A stretch of DNA of 64,000 nucleotides from Opitutia bacterium (GCA_016190985.1 JACPPI010000006.1:1-64000), one strand, 5' to 3'; counted from the stretch's first letter, positions 8,431 to 21,687 are shown. Numbers and translations are program-made. Notes: generated from the letters alone by a model not told the origin.

Positions 8431-8456
8431 GCCGCCCACCCCAGGGCGGCTTTTTT
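8431..8456 (+). terminator. Intrinsic terminator / attenuator before ilvD
   Basis: GCCGCCC at 8431-8437 pairs with GGGCGGC at 8444-8450 around a 6-base loop, followed directly by TTTTTTATTT. It lies just after the leader peptide and before ilvD, as expected for an attenuator controlling the whole ilv-leu cluster. Confidence 0.85.
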
Positions 8457-8550
8457 ATTTCCCACGCCGAAAGCGTATGACGCAGACCTCAACCACCGAT
8501 GCCTCGCCCTGCCTAAAATGTCCCGGCAGCGTGGCCTGATCCTTGCCCCC

Positions 8551-10221
<1,671 letters not shown>

Positions 10222-10254
10222 ACCATCACTCCCACGGACAATTCCAGGAACACC

Positions 10255-12117
10255 ATGAAACTCACCGGCGCAGAAATCATTTGGGAGTGCTTACAGAAGG
10301 AAGGCGTGGACGTAGTCTTCGGTTACCCGGGCGGCGCGATCCTGCCCACCTACGACGCGATGACCAAGTATCCGCAGATCCACCATGTGCTCGTGCGCCA
10401 CGAACAGGGCGCCACCCACATGGCCGACGGTTACGCCCGCGCCAGCGGCCGGGTCGGCGTCGCCATCGCCACCTCCGGCCCCGGCGCGACCAACATGGTC
10501 ACCGGCATCGCCACCGCCATGATGGATTCGTCGCCCATCGTCTGCATCACCGGTCAGGTCGGCTCCAAGGCGATCGGCACCGACGCCTTCCAGGAGACGG
10601 ATGTGACCGGCGTCACGCTGCCGATCACGAAGCACAATTACCTCGTCACCAAACCCGGCGACATCGCGCGCGCCATCCGCGAGGCGTTCTACATCGCGAA
10701 GAGCGGCCGCCCGGGCCCTGTGCTGGTCGACATCACGAAGGACGCGCAGCAGCTCACCGCCGAGTTTGACTGGGAGGCCGCCGCGCCCCGCCTGCCCGGC
10801 TACCGACCGAGCCACCACGCCCCGGCGTCGGAGTTCGCCCGCGCCGCCGAACTGATCAACTTCGCCCAGCGCCCGCTGATCCTCGCCGGGCAGGGCATCA
10901 TCAAGTCCGGCACGACCGACGCGGTGCTCCAGCTCGCCAAGACCGCCGGCATCCCGATCACGACGACGCTCCTCGGCATCGGCGCCATCCCGGCGTCGTC
11001 GGAGTTCAACCTCGGCATGATGGGCATGCACGGCGAGGCCTGGGTCAACCAGGCCATCCAGCAGGCCGACCTGCTCATCGCGCTCGGCATGCGTTTTGAC
11101 GACCGTGTGACCGGCAACCTCAAGACCTACGCCCTCAACGCGAAGAAGATCCACGTCGACATCGACCCGACCGAGATCAACAAGAACGTGCCGGTCGACG
11201 TGGCCCTCATCGGCGATCTCCGCGAGGTGCTGACCGTCATCCAGCCGCTGGTGAGGAAGGCCGCCCACGCCGGGTGGTGGAAGACCATCCAGGGCTTCCG
11301 CGGCGATTCCGCCGTGCGCGACATCCAGAGCCTGCCCGACAGCGGCCATCTCTACGCCGCGCATGTGATCAACGACATCTGGCGCCTCACGCAGAAGCGT
11401 GACACGATTGTCGTGACCGACGTCGGCCAGCACCAGATGTGGGAGGCGCAGTATTTCCGCCACGACAAGCCCCGCTCGCTCATCACCTCGGGCGGCCTCG
11501 GCACAATGGGCTTCGCGCTGCCCGCCGCCATCGGCGCCAAATTCGCCTGCCCGGACAAAGACGTGTGGGTGATCGTCGGCGACGGCGGCTTCCAGATGAC
11601 CTCGTGCGAGCTGGCCACGGCCGAGCAGGAGGGCATCAAGGTCAACGTCGCCATCATCAACAACGCCTTCCTCGGCATGGTGCGCCAGTGGCAGGAGTTC
11701 TTCTACGACAAGCGCTATGCCGCCACGCCGATGACCGGCCCGGATTTCGTGAAGCTCGCCGAGGCCTACCGCCTCACCGGCCTGCGCTGCAACCAGCGCG
11801 CCGGGGTCAAGGCCACGGTCGAGAAGACCCTCGCGGACAAGAAGACCGTCGTCATCGACTTTGTCGTCGAGAAGGAGGACACCGTGTTCCCGATGGTCCC
11901 GGCCGGCGCCGATCTCGACAAGATGATCCGCCGCCCGAAGCAGGACGTGATGCTGGAGTCCGGCTCCGACAAGGACTGGGAGATGCCCGCCGTGACGGTG
12001 GCGGTCGCGCGCAACGGGCACACCAAGGCCTCACCCAGGAAAACCCAAACCGCGAAGGCTTCGCCGAAGCCGAACCGCGCCGTAGCTCCGAAAGGAGCGA
12101 AGGCGGGCCGCCGCTAA
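10255..12117 (+). CDS. ilvB: Acetolactate synthase large subunit
   Basis: 620 aa thiamine-diphosphate enzyme that makes acetolactate or acetohydroxybutyrate from pyruvate. The catalytic Glu is E50 in HEQGATHMADGYAR. The C-terminal ThDP motif starts GDGGFQMTSCELATAEQ and ends about 28 residues later at INN. AGGA lies 6 bases before the ATG. The last ~40 residues form a basic, Ala/Lys/Pro-rich tail not expected in the family. Its DNA contains hairpin units (GTAGCTCCGAAAGGAGC near 12080), suggesting a repeat was captured at the 3' end. The small subunit follows 12 bp downstream. Confidence 0.96.
   Translation: MKLTGAEIIWECLQKEGVDVVFGYPGGAILPTYDAMTKYPQIHHVLVRHEQGATHMADGYARASGRVGVAIATSGPGATNMVTGIATAMMDSSPIVCITGQVGSKAIGTDAFQETDVTGVTLPITKHNYLVTKPGDIARAIREAFYIAKSGRPGPVLVDITKDAQQLTAEFDWEAAAPRLPGYRPSHHAPASEFARAAELINFAQRPLILAGQGIIKSGTTDAVLQLAKTAGIPITTTLLGIGAIPASSEFNLGMMGMHGEAWVNQAIQQADLLIALGMRFDDRVTGNLKTYALNAKKIHVDIDPTEINKNVPVDVALIGDLREVLTVIQPLVRKAAHAGWWKTIQGFRGDSAVRDIQSLPDSGHLYAAHVINDIWRLTQKRDTIVVTDVGQHQMWEAQYFRHDKPRSLITSGGLGTMGFALPAAIGAKFACPDKDVWVIVGDGGFQMTSCELATAEQEGIKVNVAIINNAFLGMVRQWQEFFYDKRYAATPMTGPDFVKLAEAYRLTGLRCNQRAGVKATVEKTLADKKTVVIDFVVEKEDTVFPMVPAGADLDKMIRRPKQDVMLESGSDKDWEMPAVTVAVARNGHTKASPRKTQTAKASPKPNRAVAPKGAKAGRR
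12040..12114. repeat. Palindromic repeat forming the 3' end of ilvB
   Basis: GCGAAGGCTTCGCC is followed by GCCGTAGCTCCGAAAGGAGC and GAAGGCGGGC, nested hairpins typical of dispersed spacer repeats. They lie in frame within the non-conserved IlvB tail. Confidence 0.45.
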
Positions 12118-12129
12118 CCCACCGCTCCC

Positions 12130-12693
12130 ATGGCCAAACATACGCTTATCGCCTACGTCGAGGACGTCCCCGGCGTCCTGAACCGGGTCGCGTCGCTCTT
12201 CCGCCGCCGCAACTTCAACATCGAGTCCCTCACGGTCGGCCGCACCGAGCAGCCGGGCGTGTCGCGCCTCACCGTCGTCGTCGACGCCACCGAGGCCGGC
12301 GCCCGCATCGTCGAGGCCAACCTCTACAAGCTCGTCAACGTCCTCCGCGTCGACGACCTCACCCACAAGCCCTCGCTCTACCGCGAGCTCGGCCTCGTGA
12401 AGGTCCGGGTCACGGCCCGGACCCGGTCCGAGGTGCTGCAGCTGACGGACGTGTTTCGCGCCCGCGTCGTCGACGTGGACGAGGCGACGCTCGTCATCGA
12501 GGTCACCGGCACTCCGGAGAAGATCGGCAAGTTCGAAATGGTGCTTCGCCCCTACGGCATCGTGGAGATCGTGCGCACCGGCGCCGTCGCCATGGCGCGC
12601 GGCCACGAGCCCCTCTCGGCCGCCCCGCCGCTGGTCCCCACCGCCAAGGAAGAGCAGCACCCCGACGCCGCCAGTCTTTCCATGTCCGTCTGA
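12130..12693 (+). CDS. ilvN: Acetolactate synthase regulatory (small) subunit
   Basis: 187 aa. The N-terminal ACT domain (about 3-75) includes YVEDVPGVLNRVASLFRRRN and NIESLTVGRTE, the standard small-subunit signature that binds valine for feedback control. The C-terminal ALS_ss_C-type domain follows. Length is slightly above the ~160-170 aa common for IlvH, with a low-complexity tail. It is adjacent to ilvB and surely forms the holoenzyme with it. A 42-bp AT-rich spacer (CTTAAAAC-like repeats) separates it from ilvC. Confidence 0.95.
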   Translation: MAKHTLIAYVEDVPGVLNRVASLFRRRNFNIESLTVGRTEQPGVSRLTVVVDATEAGARIVEANLYKLVNVLRVDDLTHKPSLYRELGLVKVRVTARTRSEVLQLTDVFRARVVDVDEATLVIEVTGTPEKIGKFEMVLRPYGIVEIVRTGAVAMARGHEPLSAAPPLVPTAKEEQHPDAASLSMSV

Positions 12694-12735
12694 TCCTTAA
12701 AACTTATCACTTAAACCTTAAAACTATTACTCCCC

Positions 12736-13746
12736 ATGGCTAAAATCTACTACGACAAGGACGCGAATCCCGCACTCATCCGCGGCAAGAAAGTCGCCAT
12801 CATCGGCTACGGCTCCCAAGGCCACGCCCACGCGCTCAACCTGAAGGAAAGCGGCGTCAGGGTGCGCGTCGGCCTCGCGCCGACGAGCAAGTCCGCCGCC
12901 AAGGCCAGGAAGGCCGGCCTGACCGTCGCCACCGTCGCCGCCGCCTCGGCCTGGGCCGACGTCATCATGGTGCTCGTGCCGGACCACGTGCAGGCCCGCC
13001 TTTACCGGGAGGAGATCGCGCCGCACCTCACCGCCGGCAAGATGCTGATGTTCGCCCACGGTTTCAACATCCGCTTCAAGGGCATCGTGCCGCCGAAGAA
13101 TGTCGACGTGGCGATGATCGCGCCGAAGTCCCCGGGCCATCGCGTGCGCGAGGTCTTCCAGGAGGGCGGCGGCGTCCCCGGCCTCATCGCCGTGCACCAG
13201 AACGCCACCGGCTCGGCCAAGAAGCTCGCCCTGTCCTACGGCCGCGGCATCGGCTGCACCCGCGCCGGTGTGCTCGAGACCACGTTCACGGAGGAGACCG
13301 AGACCGATCTCTTCGGCGAGCAGGCCGTGCTGTGCGGCGGCTGCGCCGAGCTGGTCAAGGCCGGGTTCAAGACCCTCGTCGACGCGGGCTACCAGCCCGA
13401 GATCGCCTACTTCGAGTGCCTGCACGAGCTGAAGCTCATCGTGGACCTCATGTATCGCGGCGGCCTCAACTACATGCGCTATTCCGTCTCCGACACCGCC
13501 GAGTGGGGCGACTACGTCTCCGGTCCGCGCGTCATCACCAAGAAGACGCAGGCCGAGATGAAACGCATCCTCAAGGACATCCAGTCCGGCAGGTTCGCCC
13601 GGCGCTTCATCGACGAGAACAACAAGCATGGCCGCAAGACCATGACCAAATTCCGCAACCGCGAGCGCGGCCAGCAGATCGAGGTCGTCGGCGCCAGGCT
13701 GCGCGCGATGATGCCGTTCCTCAACCCCGTCGTCATTTCGAAGTGA
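12736..13746 (+). CDS. ilvC: Ketol-acid reductoisomerase (class I)
   Basis: 336 aa, the length of the short class I enzyme. The Rossmann motif [14 protein letters not shown] lies near 24. The metal site [12 protein letters not shown], the segment [18 protein letters not shown] and the C-terminal [10 protein letters not shown] are all conserved. It converts acetolactate or acetohydroxybutyrate to the dihydroxy acids with NADPH, between IlvBN and IlvD. Confidence 0.97.
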   Translation: MAKIYYDKDANPALIRGKKVAIIGYGSQGHAHALNLKESGVRVRVGLAPTSKSAAKARKAGLTVATVAAASAWADVIMVLVPDHVQARLYREEIAPHLTAGKMLMFAHGFNIRFKGIVPPKNVDVAMIAPKSPGHRVREVFQEGGGVPGLIAVHQNATGSAKKLALSYGRGIGCTRAGVLETTFTEETETDLFGEQAVLCGGCAELVKAGFKTLVDAGYQPEIAYFECLHELKLIVDLMYRGGLNYMRYSVSDTAEWGDYVSGPRVITKKTQAEMKRILKDIQSGRFARRFIDENNKHGRKTMTKFRNRERGQQIEVVGARLRAMMPFLNPVVISK

Positions 13747-13752
13747 TGATGA

Positions 13753-13831
13753 GAGGGAGTAAGGGAATGAGGGATGAGCAATAGCCACCCACCTTCATTC
13801 AGCTATTCCCTCACTCCCTAATCCCTCACTC
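13753..13831. repeat. Imperfect inverted repeat in the ilvC-leuA spacer
   Basis: GGGAGTAAGGGAATGAGGGA on the left faces CTATTCCCTCACTCCCTAAT and CCCTCACTCCC on the right, giving a long imperfect hairpin of purine/pyrimidine-biased repeats that ends at the leuA start codon. There is no T-run. It may tune expression inside the operon or simply be a spacer repeat. Confidence 0.45.
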
Positions 13832-13833
13832 CC

Positions 13834-15435
13834 ATGTCCTCCTCATACGTCCGCATCTTCGACACCAGCCTCCGCGACGGCGAGCAGGCGCCGGGCGCGT
13901 CCATGACCTCGGCCGAAAAGCTCGAGGTGGCGCGCTCCCTCGCGCGGCTGGGCGTCGACGTCATCGAGGCCGGCTTCCCGGCCGCCTCGCCCGACGATCT
14001 CGCCGCCGTGCAGTCGATCGCCGCCGAGGTCGGGCGCGTGCCCGTCGAAGGTCGCTTGCAAAGCGATCCGCCGATCATCTGCGGCCTGGCCCGCTGCACC
14101 CGCAGCGACATCGACGCGGCGTGGCAGGGCGTCAGGGGCGCCAAGCACCCGCGCATCCACACCTTCCTCGCGACCAGCGACCTGCACCTCAAGCACAAGC
14201 TCCGCATGTCGCGCGAGGAGATGACCGCCAAAGCCGTCGAGATGGTCGCCTACGCGCGCACGCTGTGCAAGGACGTTGAGTTCTCCCCCGAGGACGCCGG
14301 CCGCAGCGACCCGGAGTTCCTCCACCAGGTGCTCGCGGCCGTCATCAAGGCCGGCGCCACCACGCTCAACATCCCGGACACCGTCGGCTACACCATGCCC
14401 GACGAATTCGGGGCGCTGATCGCGGGCATCATCAGGCACACACCCGGCGCGAAGGACGTGATCATCTCGGTGCATTGCCACGACGACCTCGGGCTCGCCG
14501 TCGCCAACTCGCTCGCGGGCCTCCGTGCGGGTGCACGCCAGGCGGAGGTGACGGTCAATGGCATCGGCGAACGCGCCGGCAACGCCTCGCTCGAGGAGGT
14601 CGTCATGGCCATCCGCACCCGCGGGGCCAAGATCGGCCTCCAGACCGGCGTCGACACCACGCAGCTCTGCCGCATCAGCAAGCTCGTTTCCCGCAGCACC
14701 GGCTATCCCGTGCCGCCCAACAAGGCCGTCGTCGGCGCCAACGCCTTCGCCCACGAGTCAGGCATCCACCAGGACGGCATGATCAAGAACGCCCTGACCT
14801 ACGAGATCATGCGGCCGCAGGATGTCGGCGCGACCCACACCACGCTCGTGCTCGGCAAGCACTCGGGCCGCGCGGCCTTTTCCAAGCGCCTCACCGAGCT
14901 GGGCTACCCGCTCGAGGGCGACGCCCTGCTCAAGGCCTTCAACGAATTCAAGAAACTCGCCGACCGCAAAAAATCCGTGCTCGACGCCGACCTGATCGCG
15001 CTGGCCTCCGACGAGCGCGCCACCGTGCCCGAGTTGTGGGCGTTGGAGCACCTCCAGGTCATGTGCGGCACCGCCGGCCTGCCGACCGCCAGCGTCCGCC
15101 TCCGCGACCCCGATGGCAAGATCCGCAGCCACGCCGCCATCGGCACGGGTCCGGTGGACGCCACCTACAAGGCGATCAACGCCATCGTCGATCTGCCGGT
15201 GGAGCTGCTCGAGTTCGGCATCAACGCCGTGACGGAGGGCGTCGACGCCCTGGCCGAGGCCACGGTCCGCGTGCGCCACGAGGAGCAGCGCTCCGCGCAC
15301 GGCCACGGCGCCGACACCGACATCGTCGTGGCCGCCGCCAAGGCCTACATCGCCTCGCTCAACCATGTGCTCTCGCGCCAGTCCACCGGCCGCGCCCAGC
15401 ACCCGCAGAGCGTCCCGACCGAGGTTTCCCGATGA
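13834..15435 (+). CDS. leuA: 2-isopropylmalate synthase
   Basis: 533 aa. The TIM-barrel catalytic domain has [15 protein letters not shown] near residue 10, the metal-binding HCHDDLG and [14 protein letters not shown]. The C-terminal LeuA dimerisation/allosteric domain (about 380-505) includes [16 protein letters not shown]. It condenses 2-oxoisovalerate with acetyl-CoA, the first step of leucine synthesis, and is normally leucine-inhibited through the C-terminal domain. Length and domain order are those of the usual LeuA. The paralogous cimA lies 2 kb downstream in the same cluster. Confidence 0.95.
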   Translation: MSSSYVRIFDTSLRDGEQAPGASMTSAEKLEVARSLARLGVDVIEAGFPAASPDDLAAVQSIAAEVGRVPVEGRLQSDPPIICGLARCTRSDIDAAWQGVRGAKHPRIHTFLATSDLHLKHKLRMSREEMTAKAVEMVAYARTLCKDVEFSPEDAGRSDPEFLHQVLAAVIKAGATTLNIPDTVGYTMPDEFGALIAGIIRHTPGAKDVIISVHCHDDLGLAVANSLAGLRAGARQAEVTVNGIGERAGNASLEEVVMAIRTRGAKIGLQTGVDTTQLCRISKLVSRSTGYPVPPNKAVVGANAFAHESGIHQDGMIKNALTYEIMRPQDVGATHTTLVLGKHSGRAAFSKRLTELGYPLEGDALLKAFNEFKKLADRKKSVLDADLIALASDERATVPELWALEHLQVMCGTAGLPTASVRLRDPDGKIRSHAAIGTGPVDATYKAINAIVDLPVELLEFGINAVTEGVDALAEATVRVRHEEQRSAHGHGADTDIVVAAAKAYIASLNHVLSRQSTGRAQHPQSVPTEVSR

Positions 15436-15458
15436 ATTTCCCCGGGCAAGTTTCAGCA

Positions 15459-15516
15459 AGGTGGAACGCGGCCTCCGGACGCTTTCTGAGCGCGTCGGGG
15501 ACGCCGCGCTCCACCT
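15459..15516. repeat. Inverted repeat between leuA and leuC
   Basis: AGGTGGAACGCGGCCTCCGG faces AGGTGGAGCGCGGCGTCCCC read from the other strand, separated by about 6 bases. This belongs to the GTGGAGCGCG group of spacer repeats seen at 1940-2005 and 19192-19269. Confidence 0.6.
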
Positions 15517-15532
15517 CAAGCCAGGTTTCCAA

Positions 15533-16942
15533 ATGAGTTCGTCGCCAAAGACCCTTTTCCAGAAAATCTGGGATTCGCACGTCGTCGCCGAGGAGCCCGG
15601 TGCGCCCACCGTGCTCTACATCGACCTGCACCTCGTCCACGAGGTCACGTCGCCACAGGCCTTCTCCGTGCTCAAGGAGCGCGGGCTGAAGGTCCGCCGC
15701 CCCGGGCGCACGGTCGCGACCATGGACCATTCCATCCCGACCAAGGGCGGCTACGAGGCCGCCGACGAGCCGGGCCGCATCCAGTTGCGCCTGCTCGAGT
15801 CCAACGCCCAGGCCAACGGCGTCCGCATCTACGGCCTCGATTCCGTGCAGCGTGGCATCGTGCATGTCATCGGGCCGGAGCAGGGCTTCACCCAGCCGGG
15901 CATGACGATCGTGTGCGGCGACAGCCACACCTCCACCCACGGCGCGTTCGGCTCGCTCGGCTTCGGCATCGGCACGAGCGAGGTCGGCCACGTGCTGGCC
16001 ACGCAGTGCCTCCTGCAGCGCAAACCGAAGACCTGCGAGGTCCGCATCGACGGCGCCCTGCGCCCGGGCGTGACGGCCAAGGACATCATCCTCGCCGTGC
16101 TCGCCCAGATCGGCGTCGGCGGCGGCACCGGCCATGTGTTCGAATACACCGGCGCCGCCATCCGCGCACTCGACATGGAGGGCCGCATGACGGTCTGCAA
16201 CATGTCGATCGAGGGCGGCGCGCGCGCCGGCATGGTCGCGCCCGACGACAAGACCTTCAATTTCGTGAACGGCCGCGAGTTCGCCCCCCAGGGCGCCGCG
16301 TGGGACAAGGCCGTCGCGCACTGGCGCACGCTGCCGACCGACGCCGGCGCGACCTTTGACAAGACGGTCACGCTCGACGCCAGCACGCTGGAGCCGATGG
16401 TCACCTTCGGCACCAATCCCGGCCAGGGCGTCGCCATCACGCAGCCGCTGCCGCAGCCGTCGAGCCTCGCCGACGCCAACGAGCGCGCGGGCCTGGAAAA
16501 ATCGCTCGCCTACATGAAATTCGAGGCCGGCAAGCCGATCCTCGGCCAGCCGGTGGACGTCGTCTTCCTCGGCTCCTGCACCAACTCGCGCATTGGCGAT
16601 CTGCGCGCCGCCGCCGGCCTGCTCAAGGGCCGGAAGGTGGCGAAGAACGTCCGCATGATGGTCGTGCCGGGCTCGCAGTCCGTGAAACTGGCCGCCGAGG
16701 CCGAGGGCCTGGACAAGATCTTCAAGGCGGCCGACGCCGACTGGCGCGAGGCCGGCTGCTCGATGTGCATCGCCATGAACGGCGACCAGCTGTCACCCGG
16801 CCAGCTCGCCGTCTCCACCTCCAACCGCAACTTCGAGGGCCGGCAGGGCAAGGGCGGGCGCACTGTCCTCGCTTCGCCGCTCACCGCGGTGGCGTCGGCT
16901 GTCGCCGGTCGCATCGCCGATCCGCGGCCGCTGATGAGTTGA
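15533..16942 (+). CDS. leuC: 3-isopropylmalate dehydratase large subunit
   Basis: 469 aa from ATG 15533. The open frame upstream only covers the repeat in the spacer. Aconitase-fold enzyme with 4Fe-4S ligands in GSCTNSR and [10 protein letters not shown]. The segments [20 protein letters not shown] and [12 protein letters not shown] are diagnostic. With LeuD it isomerises 2-isopropylmalate to 3-isopropylmalate. In clusters with CimA the same LeuCD pair also processes citramalate. Confidence 0.96.
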   Translation: MSSSPKTLFQKIWDSHVVAEEPGAPTVLYIDLHLVHEVTSPQAFSVLKERGLKVRRPGRTVATMDHSIPTKGGYEAADEPGRIQLRLLESNAQANGVRIYGLDSVQRGIVHVIGPEQGFTQPGMTIVCGDSHTSTHGAFGSLGFGIGTSEVGHVLATQCLLQRKPKTCEVRIDGALRPGVTAKDIILAVLAQIGVGGGTGHVFEYTGAAIRALDMEGRMTVCNMSIEGGARAGMVAPDDKTFNFVNGREFAPQGAAWDKAVAHWRTLPTDAGATFDKTVTLDASTLEPMVTFGTNPGQGVAITQPLPQPSSLADANERAGLEKSLAYMKFEAGKPILGQPVDVVFLGSCTNSRIGDLRAAAGLLKGRKVAKNVRMMVVPGSQSVKLAAEAEGLDKIFKAADADWREAGCSMCIAMNGDQLSPGQLAVSTSNRNFEGRQGKGGRTVLASPLTAVASAVAGRIADPRPLMS

Positions 16943-16949
16943 TCCAACC

Positions 16950-17000
16950 TGTAGGGTCGGCGCTCGCGCCGACCAGGTGGCCGCAAGCGGCCACCCTGCA
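16950..17000. repeat. REP-like pair (TGTAGGGT family) between leuC and leuD
   Basis: TGTAGGGTCGGCGCTCGCGC runs into CGACC, and an inverted partner reads TGCAGGGTGGCCGCTTGCGG from the other strand. Each half is a hairpin. A related single unit occurs at 56750-56775. Confidence 0.65.
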
Positions 17001-17012
17001 AAATACCACACC

Positions 17013-17598
17013 ATGTCCGCTCCCAAATTCTCCACCCTGACTTCCCGTTGCGTCGTGCTGCCCGTGCAGGACGTCGACACCGACCAGATCATCCCCGCCC
17101 GTTTCCTCAAGGTCACGGACAAGCTGGGCCTGGGCGAAAAGCTGTTCTGCGACTGGCGTTATCTGGATGACGGCTCGCCCAACCCGAAATTCGTTCTGAA
17201 CCAGCCCGAGGCCCGGGGGGCGCAGGTGCTCGTCGCCGGCCACAACTTCGGCTGCGGCTCCTCGCGCGAGCACGCGCCGTGGGCCCTCGTCGGCTTCGGC
17301 TTCCAGGCGGTCATCTCCACGATGTTCGCCGACATCTTCAAGGGCAACGCGGTCAAGAACGGCCTGATCCCGGTCGTCATCGAGCCCGCGGCCCACGCCG
17401 CACTGGTCGCCCAGCGGGCCGGGCAACCGGACCTGGAAATCACGATCGACCTGAAGTCGCAGACGGTCAGCTGGCTCGGCCAGATGCCGCTGATGTTCCC
17501 GATCGACCCGTTCTCGCGCACCTGCCTGCTCGAGGGTGTGGACGAGCTGGGCTACCTGCAGAAATTCCAGAAACAGGCGGAAGCCCACGAGGCCGCGC

Positions 17599-17606
<8 letters not shown>
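17013..17606 (+). CDS. leuD: 3-isopropylmalate dehydratase small subunit
   Basis: 197 aa from ATG 17013. The swivelling domain of the isopropylmalate isomerase has QDVDTDQIIPARFLK near 17 and FGCGSSREHAPWAL near 75, both hallmark motifs. It partners LeuC, 70 bp upstream across a REP pair. Its 3' end overlaps the cimA start by 8 nt, so translation is probably coupled. Confidence 0.96.
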
Positions 17607-19251
<1,645 letters not shown>

Positions 19252-19275
19252 GGTCAACGCGCTCGACCCATTGCC

Positions 19276-20343
19276 ATGAAAGCAAGCATCGCACTCACTC
19301 CCGGTGACGGCATCGGCCCCGAGGTGGTCCAGGAGGCCCGCCTCGTGCTGGAGGCCGTCGCCCAACGGCACGGGCACGAATTCAAATTTTCCGAACACCT
19401 GCTCGGTGGCTGTGCCATCGACGCCCGGGGCACGGCCTTGCCGGACGAGACCCTCGCCGCCGCCCGGGCCGCCGATGCCGTTCTGTTGGGCGCCGTGGGC
19501 GGCCCGAAGTGGGATGACCCCCAGGCCAAGGTGCGCCCGGAGCAGGGCCTGCTCGCCATCCGCCAGGCCCTCGGCCTCTACGCCAACGTGCGCCCCGTGC
19601 GGCCGCATCCCGCGCTGGCCAGACTGTCACCGCTCAAGCCCGAGCGCGTGGCCGGCGTGGACTTTGTCGTCATCCGCGAACTGACCGGCGGCCTCTACTT
19701 CGGCACGCCCAAGGGCCGCACCATGACCCCGGAGGGCGAACGCGCCGTGGACACGCTCGTTTATACGGAAGGCGAGATCCGCCGGATCGTGAAGCTCGCC
19801 TTCCAGATGGCGCAGCAGCGCCGCCAGCTGGTCACGTCCGTCGACAAGGCCAACGTGCTCGAGTCGTCCCGCCTCTGGCGCAAGGTCGCCATCGAGATCG
19901 GCAAGCTGTTCCCCGACGTGAAGCTGGAGCACCAGCTCGTCGATTCCTGCGCCATGCGCCTGATCACCCACGCGGCGCACTTCGACGTCATCGTCACCGA
20001 AAACATGTTCGGCGACATCCTGACCGACGAGGCGGCGGTGCTGGCCGGCTCGCTGGGCGTGCTGCCCAGCGCGTCGCTGGGCGGGAGCAGGCTGGGCCTC
20101 TACGAGCCGATCCACGGCTCGGCTCCCGACATCGCGGGCCGGGGCAGCGCCAACCCCGTCGGCACGATCCTGTCGGCCGCAATGCTATTGCGGCACTCGC
20201 TCGGCCTCGAAAAGGAAGCCCGCGAGATCGAGGGCGCCGTCAACCTCGCGCTCGAGGAGGGCAAGCACACCGCCGACCTCGACGCCAAGAATCCCCTGTC
20301 CACCGCCCAGATGGGCGAGGCTGTCCGCGAACGCCTCGCGTAA
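19276..20343 (+). CDS. leuB: 3-isopropylmalate dehydrogenase
   Basis: 355 aa. LTPGDGIGPEVV at the N-terminus, RELTGGLYFG near 134, the metal/substrate site NMFGDILTDEAAVLAGSLG, and GSAPDIAGRGSANPVGTILSA near 277 are classic LeuB. It oxidises and decarboxylates 3-isopropylmalate to 2-oxoisocaproate, and here probably also methylmalate from the citramalate route. It starts 24 bp after cimA. Confidence 0.97.
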   Translation: MKASIALTPGDGIGPEVVQEARLVLEAVAQRHGHEFKFSEHLLGGCAIDARGTALPDETLAAARAADAVLLGAVGGPKWDDPQAKVRPEQGLLAIRQALGLYANVRPVRPHPALARLSPLKPERVAGVDFVVIRELTGGLYFGTPKGRTMTPEGERAVDTLVYTEGEIRRIVKLAFQMAQQRRQLVTSVDKANVLESSRLWRKVAIEIGKLFPDVKLEHQLVDSCAMRLITHAAHFDVIVTENMFGDILTDEAAVLAGSLGVLPSASLGGSRLGLYEPIHGSAPDIAGRGSANPVGTILSAAMLLRHSLGLEKEAREIEGAVNLALEEGKHTADLDAKNPLSTAQMGEAVRERLA

Positions 20344-20368
20344 GAAAACCAACAAACAGACCTTTCCC

Positions 20369-20451
20369 GTCATTCTGAGCGCAGCGAAGAATCCAGCCTG
20401 ACAAACGCCGGCTGGCCCTGCCGCCGGATTCTTCACTGCGTTCAGAATGAC
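20369..20451. repeat. Inverted repeat of the ATTCTGAGCGCAGCGAAGAATC type
   Basis: GTCATTCTGAGCGCAGCGAA with GAATCC on the left faces CGGATTCTTCACTGCGTTCA with GAATGAC on the right, a long imperfect hairpin between leuB and the aminotransferase. A second copy lies at 54778-54858. Elements of this look are scattered in spacers of many bacterial phyla. Confidence 0.7.
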
Positions 20452-20481
20452 AAGCCAAGGTTTCAGTTCATCTCCACCCCC

Positions 20482-21687
20482 ATGAATCCATCATCCGAGC
20501 CGCCGCTCGCCACGACCCGCTTCATCGCGCGGCATGTGGCGGGCCTCCGCCGCTCCGGCATCCGCGATTTCTTCGAGCTGGTCGCCAAGACTGACGGCGT
20601 CATCTCCCTTGGCATCGGCGAACCGGATTTCGACACACCGCAACCGATCCGCGACGCCGTGAAGGCGGCGATGGACATGGGCAAAACCCACTACACCTCC
20701 AACCTCGGCCTGCCCGAGTTGCGCAAGGAGATCTGCCGCTACGTGGAAGGCCATTTCAAGGTCGGCTACCGGCCGGATGACGAGGTGCTCGTGACCGTGG
20801 GTGTGTCCGAGGGGCTGGACCTGGCGCTGCGCTCGCTGCTCAACCCGGGCGACAAGGTGATGTTTCACCAACCCTGCTATGTTTCCTACGCCCCGTCGGT
20901 GGATCTGGTCCACGCGGTCGGCGTGCCGGTGGCAACCCATGCCGGCGACCAGTTCTCGCTCGACGCGCCCGCGTTGGCGGCGGCCTGGCAGCCCGGCTGC
21001 AAGCTGCTCCTGTTGAACCTGCCCTGCAACCCGACCGGCGGGGTGTGCTCGCGCGACCAGCTGGGACGCATCGCAAAGTTCGCCATCGAGAAGGACCTGA
21101 TCGTCGTCAGCGACGAGATCTACTCGGAGCTGGTCTTCGAAGGCGCGCATACGAGCATCGCGAGCCTGCCCGGCATGCGGGAGCGGACGATCCTGCTGCA
21201 CGGTTTCTCGAAGGCGTTTGCGATGACCGGCTTCCGGCTCGGCTACGCCTGCGGCCCGGCGCCGCTGATCGAGGCGATGATGAAGGTGCACCAATACACG
21301 ATGCTCTGCGCCCCGAGCATCAGCCAGGAAGGCGCGCTCGCCGCGCTGCGCCTCGGCGACGACGCCACGAAGTTCATGCGCGACCGCTACCGCGAGCGCC
21401 GCGACCTCTTTGTCCGCCGGATCAACGCCGCCGGATTGCAGTGCCACTCGCCGCGCGGCTCCTTCTACGCGTTTCCCTCGGTGGCGGGCACGGGGCTCGA
21501 CGAGGGCGAGTTCGCCCGGCGCCTGTTGCTGGAGCACAGGGTGGCGGTCGTGCCCGGCACGGCCTTCGGCGACGCCGGCCAGGGCCATGTGCGCGCCTGC
21601 TTCACGGCCAGCGAGGAGAAGCTGATGGCCGCCTGCGACCGGATCGAGCGGTTGCTGAATTCAATCAAGCCGGCAGTGCAGGCCTGA
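20482..21687 (+). CDS. Class I/II PLP aminotransferase
   Basis: 401 aa fold-type I aminotransferase. ISLGIGEPDFDTP at 41-53 is the N-terminal substrate segment. NLPCNPTGG and DEIYSEL bind PLP, and the Schiff-base Lys is K244 in SKAFAMTGFRLGYA. The family includes aspartate, aromatic and alanine/branched-chain aminotransferases. Its place at the end of the ilv-leu cluster suggests it transaminates branched-chain keto acids, but that is inference, as no fold-type IV ilvE is in the window. Confidence 0.88.
   Translation: MNPSSEPPLATTRFIARHVAGLRRSGIRDFFELVAKTDGVISLGIGEPDFDTPQPIRDAVKAAMDMGKTHYTSNLGLPELRKEICRYVEGHFKVGYRPDDEVLVTVGVSEGLDLALRSLLNPGDKVMFHQPCYVSYAPSVDLVHAVGVPVATHAGDQFSLDAPALAAAWQPGCKLLLLNLPCNPTGGVCSRDQLGRIAKFAIEKDLIVVSDEIYSELVFEGAHTSIASLPGMRERTILLHGFSKAFAMTGFRLGYACGPAPLIEAMMKVHQYTMLCAPSISQEGALAALRLGDDATKFMRDRYRERRDLFVRRINAAGLQCHSPRGSFYAFPSVAGTGLDEGEFARRLLLEHRVAVVPGTAFGDAGQGHVRACFTASEEKLMAACDRIERLLNSIKPAVQA

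Noticed and set aside
10291-12021. Long minus-strand open frame across ilvB
   Set aside because: Antisense shadow; the plus strand carries a complete ThDP enzyme with all motifs.
15365-15532. Upstream extension of leuC
   Set aside because: It reads through the end of leuA and the spacer repeat. Family alignment begins at ATG 15533.
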